Source of the DNA: an uncultured Rhodocyclaceae bacterium
Lineage (GTDB): Bacteria; Pseudomonadota; Gammaproteobacteria; Burkholderiales; Rhodocyclaceae
DNA: 29,164 nucleotides
NCBI GenBank assembly: GCA_900549295.1
Contig: URNG01000029.1
Location: 1-29,164 of the forward strand
Direction of reading: 5' to 3'
Shown: positions 23,455 through 29,164 of the stretch, one piece after another
Numbering within the stretch: position 1 is the first letter of the stretch
Layout of the letters: every line of letters starts with the position of its first letter
Program-made: the position numbers and the translations under genes
Notes under the pieces: model-generated
Databases searched by the model: none
What the model saw: only the letters and a program-made list of their open reading frames with translations
What the model was told of the DNA's origin: nothing

Positions 23455-24825
23455 TCAACCCAGGTGCTTCAGCGGCAGGTGCTGCAGGGATTCGGCAATC
23501 GCTTCGGCGGGGTACTCGTAATCTTCCAGCTTGCCGCTGAAATACTTGTCGTAGGACGCCATGTCGAAGTGGCCGTGGCCGGTCAGGCAGAAGAGAATGA
23601 CCTTTTCCTCGCCGGTCGCCTTGCAGCGCAGCGCCTCGTCGATGGCGGCGCGAATGGCGTGGCAGGATTCCGGGGCCGGGATGATGCCTTCGGCGCGGGC
23701 GAACTGCACGCCGGCCTCGAAAGTGCCGACCTGCGGCACGGCCAGGGCTTCAAGCTGTTTTTCGTGGAAGAGCTGCGACAGCAGCGGCGAAGCGCCGTGG
23801 TAGCGCAGGCCGCCGGCGTGGATGCCGGGCGGCATGAAATCGTGGCCGAGCGTGTACATCTTCATGATCGGCGTGTAGCCGGAAGCGTCGCCGTAATCGT
23901 AGGTGTAGGCGCCCTTGGTCAGCGTCGGGCAGGACGTCGGCTCGACCGCCACCAGCCGCATTTTTTCCGCCCGCTTGTCGCCGGCGGCGCGATCCGCCAG
24001 AAAGGGGAAGGCGATGCCGCCGAAGCTGGAACCGCCGCCGCAGGGGCCGAACACCACGTCCGGGTAGAGGCCGATCTTCTCGAACTGCTTTTTCGCTTCC
24101 AGGCCGACGATGGATTGATGCAGGATGACGTGATTGAGCACCGAGCCGAGCGTGTAGCAGGTGTGCGGATCGGCGGCGGCTTCTTCCACCGCTTCCGAAA
24201 TGGCCAGACCGAGCGAACCTTCGCAGTTGGGATCGGCGGCCAGAGCGGCGCGGCCCGCGTTGGTGAGATTGGTCGGGCTGGCGAAAACTTCCGCCCCCCA
24301 GGTCTGCATCATGGAGCGGCGGAAAGGTTTTTGCTGGTAGCTGACGTTCACCATGAACACGCGCACCGGCAGGCCGAACATCTGGCCGGCGTAGGCGATC
24401 GACGAACCCCACTGGCCGGCGCCGGTTTCGGTGGTCAGTTTTTTGGTGCCGGCCAGCTTGTTGTAATACGCCTGCGGCACGGCGGAATTGGGTTTGTGCG
24501 AACCGGCGGGCGAAACGCCTTCGTATTTGAAGAAAATCTTGGCCGGCGTTCCCAGCATCTGCTCCAGGCGCAGCGCCCGGCACAGCGGGGCGGGCCGCCA
24601 TTGGGCGTAAATCTGGCGCACTTCCTCGGGAATGGCGATCCAGCGCTCGCTGCTCATTTCCTGTTCGAGAATCGGCCCCGGAAAAATCGCTCCCATCGCT
24701 TCCGGCGGCACCGGGTTGCCGTCCGGCCCGAGCGGCGGCGCGGGCGGGTTGGTCATGTCGGCGACGACGTTGTACCAGTGGGTGGGAATCTCGTCCTGAG
24801 CCAGGTCGATGCGCAGCGGTGTCAT
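23455..24825 (-). CDS. trpB: TrpB2-type tryptophan synthase beta chain, 456 aa
   Basis: PLP-dependent enzyme of the TrpB2 (TrpB-like) family, which condenses indole and serine to tryptophan. The PLP lysine is Lys111 in AGSHKPNSA, and the phosphate-binding loop is GPCGGGSSFGG. TrpB2 traits are the long N-terminal extension with WYNVVADMTNPPAPPLGPDG and ETGAGQWGSSIAYAG in place of the TrpB1 pattern. The start ATG 24825 has GGAGAG about nine bases ahead. There is no trpA or other trp gene nearby. TrpB2 enzymes usually do not need TrpA and may salvage indole or act on serine. Confidence 0.94.
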   Translation of the reverse strand: MTPLRIDLAQDEIPTHWYNVVADMTNPPAPPLGPDGNPVPPEAMGAIFPGPILEQEMSSERWIAIPEEVRQIYAQWRPAPLCRALRLEQMLGTPAKIFFKYEGVSPAGSHKPNSAVPQAYYNKLAGTKKLTTETGAGQWGSSIAYAGQMFGLPVRVFMVNVSYQQKPFRRSMMQTWGAEVFASPTNLTNAGRAALAADPNCEGSLGLAISEAVEEAAADPHTCYTLGSVLNHVILHQSIVGLEAKKQFEKIGLYPDVVFGPCGGGSSFGGIAFPFLADRAAGDKRAEKMRLVAVEPTSCPTLTKGAYTYDYGDASGYTPIMKMYTLGHDFMPPGIHAGGLRYHGASPLLSQLFHEKQLEALAVPQVGTFEAGVQFARAEGIIPAPESCHAIRAAIDEALRCKATGEEKVILFCLTGHGHFDMASYDKYFSGKLEDYEYPAEAIAESLQHLPLKHLG

Positions 24826-24862
24826 AAGTCTCTCTCCAGGCGATGGATGCCACAAACCCGCT

Positions 24863-24891
24863 AAATTACCCGAAAAGCCGTGCCGGACCAA
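24863..24891 (-). promoter_or_regulatory. Putative promoter of trpB2
   Basis: On the minus strand TTGGTC (24886-24891) and TAATTT (24863-24868) are 17 bases apart, about 38 bases before the trpB2 ATG. The match to the -10 consensus is partial. It shares the 184-base divergent gap with the fecI promoter. Confidence 0.35.
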
Positions 24892-24971
24892 GGGCGGAGC
24901 GATGCCGTGCGTCGGTTCGGAGGAATCGGTACCTGGCAGGGGGCAAGGCGTGCATTCCAGAGAGCGATCGG

Positions 24972-24990
24972 TATAATGCGAATGGTTCCT
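24972..24990 (+). promoter_or_regulatory. fecI -10 box overlapped by a Fur-box-like sequence
   Basis: TATAAT at 24972-24977 is a perfect -10 hexamer about 33 bases before the fecI start. The 19 bases from 24972 match the Fur consensus GATAATGATAATCATTATC at 11 positions. A Fur site over the -10 box is the usual way to repress fecI-type genes when iron is plentiful. No strong -35 box is visible 17 bases upstream. Confidence 0.45.
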
Positions 24991-25009
24991 AGTTCCGGTA
25001 TTTGTTGTC

Positions 25010-25573
25010 ATGCCTCAGCAGACCGACGTGCTCGAAAGCGCCGCTCACACCCTCTATTGCGATCATCATCGCTGGCTTCAGCACTGGCTGTGGCGCAAAG
25101 TCGGCTGCCCGCACCAGGCGGCCGACCTGACGCAGGATACATTCGTGCGCCTGCTCGGTTCCCGCGAGTTCGACCGCCTCCACGAGCCGCGTGCTTTCCT
25201 GATGACGCTGGCGCAGCGCGTGCTGTTCAATTTCTGGCGTCGCCGCAATCTGGAAAATGCCTGGCTCGAGGCGCTTTCCGGACAGCCGGAAGCGCATGCG
25301 CCATCGGCGGAGGACTATGCGCTGGTGCGGGAGGCCATCGAAACGCTCGACCGCCTGCTCGACGGCTTGCCGGTGCGCACCCGCAAGGTGTTCCTGATGC
25401 GCCGTCTGGAAGAAATGACGTATGCCGAAATCGCGCGGGCGCTCGGCATTTCCGTGCCGACCGTCGAGCGTGACATGAAGCTGGCGCTGACGCACTGCTG
25501 GCTGGCCCGCCCCGATTTTGCGCCTGAGTCTGCCGCCCCTGCCGGCGCGCCGGGCAAGGCAATACCAGCGTGA
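25010..25573 (+). CDS. FecI-type ECF RNA polymerase sigma factor, 187 aa
   Basis: Extracytoplasmic-function sigma factor of the iron-uptake group. Region 2 (about residues 10-80) has WLWRKVGCPHQAADLTQDTF, then EPRAFLMTLAQRVLFNFWRR. Region 4 (about 115-165) has LLDGLPVRTRKVFLMRRLEE, then the helix-turn-helix MTYAEIARALGISVPTVERD. The C-terminal tail is Pro/Ala-rich. It is followed by a FecR-type gene overlapping by 4 bases (GTGA) and a TonB-dependent receptor, the standard surface-signalling trio. It is expected to drive transcription of the receptor. Confidence 0.95.
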   Translation: MPQQTDVLESAAHTLYCDHHRWLQHWLWRKVGCPHQAADLTQDTFVRLLGSREFDRLHEPRAFLMTLAQRVLFNFWRRRNLENAWLEALSGQPEAHAPSAEDYALVREAIETLDRLLDGLPVRTRKVFLMRRLEEMTYAEIARALGISVPTVERDMKLALTHCWLARPDFAPESAAPAGAPGKAIPA

Positions 25574-26556
25574 GCGCCGCCTTGCCCCGCCTGCTCGATC
25601 CTGTCGCCGAAACCGCCATCGACTGGCTGGTGCGGCTCGACTCCGGTCAAGCCAGCGACGAGGAGCGCGCCGCCTTCGCCGAATGGCTGGACGCCGACCT
25701 GCGCCACCGCAACGCCTGGCAGGCGATTTCCGGTCTGCTGGATACGCCTGTCGCTGTGCTCAGGGAAGCCGAAATCCGCTTGCCCGGCCAAGGCCGTGCT
25801 GCCCGTCAGGCGCTGACCGCACCGGCGCGGCGCAAGATGCTGCTCAACGGCACTGCGACCCTGTTGCTGCTCGGCCTGGGGAGCTATGCGTTGCACCGCC
25901 AGCATCCCCTGAGCGGCTTGGTTGCCGACTTGCGTACGGCGACCGGCGAGCGCCGCGAACTGCGGCTGGCCGACGGCAGCACGCTGATTCTGAATGCCCG
26001 CAGCGCGGTGGACGTCGAATTCAGCGAAAGAACCCGGCTGCTGCGCCTGCGGCAGGGCGAAATCCTCGTTCATACTGCCGCCGACCGCAGCCGGCCGCTG
26101 ATCGTGCGCACCGAGCACGGCGAAGCGCGCGCCCTCGGCACCCGTTTCAGCGTGCGGCTGGCGGATGAACATAGCGAACTCGCGGTGCTCGAACACCGCG
26201 TGCAACTTACCGCCAGCGACGGCAGCCAGCAGGTTTTTGCCGCAGGCAGCAGCGCCCGCTTCTCGGCAGTCGGCATCGAAGCCAGCACGGCCAGCGCCGC
26301 GCCGTTGGTCGCCTGGAGCGATGGCCAACTCGACGTGCGCGACCGCCCGCTGGGCGAAGTCGTCGCCGCGCTGCGCGCGTACAAACGCGGTTATCTGCGC
26401 GTTTCCCCGCAGGCTGCGGCCTTGCGCGTCTACGGCGTGTTCCCGCTCGACGACCCGGATGCCACGCTGCGTGCGCTGGCGGAAACGCAGCCCATCGCGA
26501 TCCGGCAATACGGGGCGCTGCTGACCTTGCTCGAACACCGCAACGAAGCCAGGTGA
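25570..26556 (+). CDS. FecR-type transmembrane anti-sigma regulator, 328 aa
   Basis: Inner-membrane relay between the outer-membrane receptor and the FecI-type sigma factor. The N-terminal cytoplasmic domain (about residues 12-60) has TAIDWLVRLDSGQASDEERA and then RHRNAWQAI, the DUF4880 pattern. One transmembrane helix is at about 91-107. The periplasmic FecR domain (about 115-210) shows TGERRELRLADGSTLILNA, then LRQGEILVHTA and ARALGTRFSV. A C-terminal STN-like segment follows (GQLDVRDRPLGEVVAALRAY), which contacts the receptor signalling domain. The start is GTG 25570, overlapping the sigma gene stop. Confidence 0.95.
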   Translation: MSAALPRLLDPVAETAIDWLVRLDSGQASDEERAAFAEWLDADLRHRNAWQAISGLLDTPVAVLREAEIRLPGQGRAARQALTAPARRKMLLNGTATLLLLGLGSYALHRQHPLSGLVADLRTATGERRELRLADGSTLILNARSAVDVEFSERTRLLRLRQGEILVHTAADRSRPLIVRTEHGEARALGTRFSVRLADEHSELAVLEHRVQLTASDGSQQVFAAGSSARFSAVGIEASTASAAPLVAWSDGQLDVRDRPLGEVVAALRAYKRGYLRVSPQAAALRVYGVFPLDDPDATLRALAETQPIAIRQYGALLTLLEHRNEAR

Positions 26557-26606
26557 AGGACAAAAAAGGGTAAGCCGGGCGGCTTTGGCGGCGCTGTTTG
26601 TCGGCG

Positions 26607-26680
26607 CGAAAAAATTGCGTCGCAAAAAAAATTTCAGAATCGTGATGGGTTTTCCCCGTTCGCGGGACATGACTACTGAA
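26607..26680 (+). promoter_or_regulatory. Candidate ECF-sigma promoter region of the TonB-dependent receptor
   Basis: The 166-base gap between the fecR-type gene and the receptor holds a strongly A-rich stretch (26607-26635). In it lies the short inverted repeat TTGCG-T-CGCAA (26615-26625). It is followed by GGGTTTTCCCC (26647-26657) and GACTACT (26671-26677). A T-rich tract followed about 15 bases later by a TAC-like element resembles promoters read by FecI-type sigma factors. This is my inference from spacing and position, not a consensus match. Confidence 0.35.
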
Positions 26681-26722
26681 CCGTTCGCGTTCAACGACCT
26701 CAATGCCCGCCAAGGAAAATTC

Positions 26723-29164
26723 ATGAACCATCTCCCCCGCCTCCAGCCATTGCGCTGCGCCATCGCCGTATCGCTCGCTTTTGCCAGCCTGACCGCTGCT
26801 GCCCAGAATACCGAATCGACTCGTGCATCCGCCGAAGCTGCGGCTGTCCGGAATTGGGACATCCCCGCCGCGCCGCTGGCTGACACGCTGGCCCGTATCG
26901 CCAAGGAAGGCGGCCAGCGCCTGTCTGCCGATCCGGCCTTGATTGCAGGCAAGAGCGCGGCGCCGGTGCGTGGCAGCCTCAGCCCCGCTGCGGCTGCGCG
27001 GCAGGCGCTGGCGGGAACCGGGCTGGAGCTGGTGGTCACGGATGGCGGCACGCTGACCGTGCGCCCGCTTCCGCCGCCGGTGCGTCTGCCCAGTGGCGAA
27101 ACCGCCCTGGCGCCGATGACGGTGACGGCGCTCTCCGCCCGTCCCGGCGATCTGCCGCCCGTGCATGCCGGCGGCCAGGTCGCCAAGGGCGCGCGGCTGG
27201 GGCTGATGGGCAATGTCGAGGTGATGGACACGCCGTTCAGCGTCACCAGCTACACCGCCAAGGTGATCGAGGACCAGGGCGCGCGCACCGTCGCCGACGT
27301 GCTGCGCAACGACGCCGCGGTGCGTTTTGCCACCTCCGACGGCCACCCGTTCGAGAATTTCCGCATCCGCAATTTCTCCGTCAACCAGAACGAAATGACC
27401 ATCGGCGGCATGTACGGCCTGGCACCCTATGGTCACACGCCGGTCGAGATGTTCGAGCGCGTCGAACTCTTGCGCGGGCCGAGCGCGCTGTTCTCCGGCA
27501 TGGCTCCGGCGGGGGCGCTGGGCGGCACGATCAATCTGGTGCCGAAACGTGCCGGTGCGGAGCCGCTGACCCGCGTGACGCTCGAATACATCGGCAAAAG
27601 CCAGTTCGGCACCCGCTTCGACGTGGCCCGCCGCCTGGGCGAACGCCAGGAATGGGGCGTGCGCGTGAACGGCTCCTTCTCCGATGGCGACACCGAATTG
27701 GATGGGCAATCCAAGCAGCGCCAGTTCTTCTCGGCGGCGCTCGATTACCGCAACGGCGGTTTCAGAGGTTCGCTGGATGCTTACTACAGCAAGGAAAAAT
27801 TCGACGACGGCACGCCTGCCGGCATCTTCTTCCGCTCGGTTCCCGACGTGCTGAAAGCGCCCGCTGCCGACAGTAACCTGTTCCCCGCCGCCTATGGCCG
27901 GGCCGAGAACAAGGCCGCCATCCTGCGCGCCGAATACGCCTTCAACGACACCGTGACGGCCTTTGCCAACGTCGGCGTGCGGCACGGCAAGGTTGCCGGT
28001 TTCTTCACTGGCACCTGGGTCACGCCGTCCTCGGCGAACGGTGCCAGCACGGTGTCGATGTCCGGCCAGCGCATGTACGAGGAGAACGTGAACACCGAGG
28101 CCGGTCTGCGCTTCAACTTCAACACCGGCAGCATCAACCACGAGATGACGGTGCAGGCCTCGCGCCTGAAGATGGATTATGGCTACGCTGCCAATTCCAA
28201 CAATGGCAATACCAACATGTACGATCCATCCTACGTCGCCATGCCCGCGCTGCCGGCCAAGGCGCTCAAGTGGTCGGACAAGACCTTCGACAGCCTGGCG
28301 CTGGTCGATACGCTGACCCTGCTCGACGACCGCCTGCGCCTGACGCTGGGCCTGCGCCACCAGAGTTTCAAGGTCGACCCGACGGCGGCGGGCCGCACGA
28401 CCGGGGGCGAGAACGACTACGACAAGAGCGTGGTCACGCCTGCCGTGGGTGTGGTGTTCAAACCCTGGGGGCCGAATGTGTCGCTGTATGCCAGCTACGT
28501 GCAGGGTCTGAGCCAGGGCGGCAGCATCTCGACGACCAACGGCTACGTGCGCAACCACACTTTCGCGCCTTACGAAACGAAACAGGGTGAAATCGGCGTC
28601 AAGTGGAATGCGGGCAGCTTCACCAATACGCTGGCGCTCTATCAGATCACCCAGCCGACGCTGATTTCCTTCAACGTCGCGGGCGGCCTGGACGCTACCG
28701 ACGGCGGCGAAAAGCGCGTGCGCGGTCTGGAGTGGAACACCTTCGGCGAACTCACGCGCGGCGTGCGTCTGCTGGGTGGCGTGGTCTATGCGCAAGGGGT
28801 GCAGGCCAAGACCCAGGGCGGTCTGCTGGATGGCGACACCGCCGTCGGCTCGCCGAAGTGGCAGGCCAACCTCGGGGCCGAATGGGATGTGCCCGGTGCG
28901 CCCGGTCTGACGCTGACCAGCCGCGTGGAGGCCAGTTCCAGCCAGTGGCTGACCAACAACCACTCGCACAAGCTGCCCGGCTGGGGTGTGCTCGACCTAG
29001 GCGCGCGCTACGCCACCAAGTTGCAGGGGCGTGATGCGGTACTGCGCCTGAACGTGAGCAACGTCGCCAACCGCGATTACTACGCTGGCATCTTCCGCGA
29101 AGGCGCGGCGATTGCCACCATCGGCGCGCCGCGCCCGGGATCGGCCTGTCCTGCCGACGCGGCC
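26723..29164 (+). CDS. TonB-dependent siderophore-type receptor with N-terminal signalling domain, 3' truncated
   Basis: Outer-membrane receptor for a ferric complex, at least 814 codons, open to the window end. A signal peptide covers residues 1-27 (hydrophobic CAIAVSLAFASLTAAA). An STN signalling domain follows at about 45-115 (WDIPAAPLADTLARIAKEGG, then LVVTDGGTLTVRP). A TonB-box-like APMTVTAL sits at about 130-137. The plug starts near 165 with VMDTPFSVTSYTAKVIEDQG and contains VELLRGPSALFSGMAPAGAL, then GGTINLVPKR. The rest is the beta-barrel. The penultimate family motif NVANRDYYAGIF is reached near 29080, so only a few residues should be missing. The last about 30 bases do not give the expected terminal strand and may hold a frameshift. 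The ligand cannot be told. Confidence 0.95.
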   Translation, partial: MNHLPRLQPLRCAIAVSLAFASLTAAAQNTESTRASAEAAAVRNWDIPAAPLADTLARIAKEGGQRLSADPALIAGKSAAPVRGSLSPAAAARQALAGTGLELVVTDGGTLTVRPLPPPVRLPSGETALAPMTVTALSARPGDLPPVHAGGQVAKGARLGLMGNVEVMDTPFSVTSYTAKVIEDQGARTVADVLRNDAAVRFATSDGHPFENFRIRNFSVNQNEMTIGGMYGLAPYGHTPVEMFERVELLRGPSALFSGMAPAGALGGTINLVPKRAGAEPLTRVTLEYIGKSQFGTRFDVARRLGERQEWGVRVNGSFSDGDTELDGQSKQRQFFSAALDYRNGGFRGSLDAYYSKEKFDDGTPAGIFFRSVPDVLKAPAADSNLFPAAYGRAENKAAILRAEYAFNDTVTAFANVGVRHGKVAGFFTGTWVTPSSANGASTVSMSGQRMYEENVNTEAGLRFNFNTGSINHEMTVQASRLKMDYGYAANSNNGNTNMYDPSYVAMPALPAKALKWSDKTFDSLALVDTLTLLDDRLRLTLGLRHQSFKVDPTAAGRTTGGENDYDKSVVTPAVGVVFKPWGPNVSLYASYVQGLSQGGSISTTNGYVRNHTFAPYETKQGEIGVKWNAGSFTNTLALYQITQPTLISFNVAGGLDATDGGEKRVRGLEWNTFGELTRGVRLLGGVVYAQGVQAKTQGGLLDGDTAVGSPKWQANLGAEWDVPGAPGLTLTSRVEASSSQWLTNNHSHKLPGWGVLDLGARYATKLQGRDAVLRLNVSNVANRDYYAGIFREGAAIATIGAPRPGSACPADAA

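Noticed and set aside
26207..28969. A 920-codon open frame on the minus strand opposite the fecR-type and receptor genes
   Set aside because: It lies opposite two well-supported genes; its protein is His/Arg/Gln/Gly-rich with no family pattern. In GC-rich coding DNA such antisense frames are common by-products of codon bias.

Overview
The window looks like chromosomal DNA from a GC-rich betaproteobacterium, most likely of the order Rhodocyclales. This rests on the parA-parB-atpI-atpBEFHAGDC order, a ubiE/ubiJ/DUF971 cluster, a Nudix-ThiE fusion beside a DUF815 ATPase, and a coaE/zapD/yacG neighbourhood. The genus is an inference from gene order and protein style; no search was run. I saw no rRNA, tRNA, CRISPR array, insertion sequence or prophage. 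No gap between genes exceeds 300 bases; the longest are about 110-185 bases and hold only regulatory-type sequence.

Layout. (1) 1-1560: the 3' part of parA, then parB overlapping it by 4 bases. (2) 1603-8587: a complete F-type ATP synthase operon with a good sigma70-like promoter before atpI, genes in the order I-B-E-F-H-A-G-D-C, and a hairpin terminator after atpC. (3) 8607-17679, minus strand: a convergent block transcribed mltA, then a giant FAD/iron-sulfur oxidoreductase, a HIT protein, a PilZ-like protein, a DUF971 protein, ubiE and ubiJ. The genes from the oxidoreductase to ubiJ are tightly packed (gaps of 22, -4, 48, 4 and 4 bases) and end on the same bidirectional terminator as the atp operon. 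(4) 17724-19555, plus strand: a DUF815 AAA-type ATPase overlapping a Nudix-ThiE fusion. (5) 19557-23421: yacG, zapD, coaE and a SPOR-domain protein on the minus strand, interrupted by a plus-strand secreted methionine sulfoxide reductase with the unusual order MsrA-thioredoxin-MsrB. (6) 23455-24825, minus strand: a TrpB2-type tryptophan synthase beta chain without trpA. (7) 25010-29164, plus strand: a FecI-type sigma factor, a FecR-type anti-sigma regulator and a TonB-dependent receptor with an N-terminal signalling domain, cut by the window end.

How the parts fit. The atp operon supplies oxidative phosphorylation, and the facing ubi genes belong to ubiquinone synthesis, so two arms of respiration meet at one terminator. 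The fecI-fecR-receptor set is a cell-surface signalling system for iron-complex uptake, probably under Fur. The msrAB gene encodes an exported protein repair enzyme. Most of the window is core housekeeping sequence. The parts most worth a second look are the MsrA-Trx-MsrB protein with its missing recycling cysteine, the HIT/PilZ-like coupled pair, the cysteine-rich linker in MltA, and the two window ends, where the protein sequence stops matching its family and base errors are likely.
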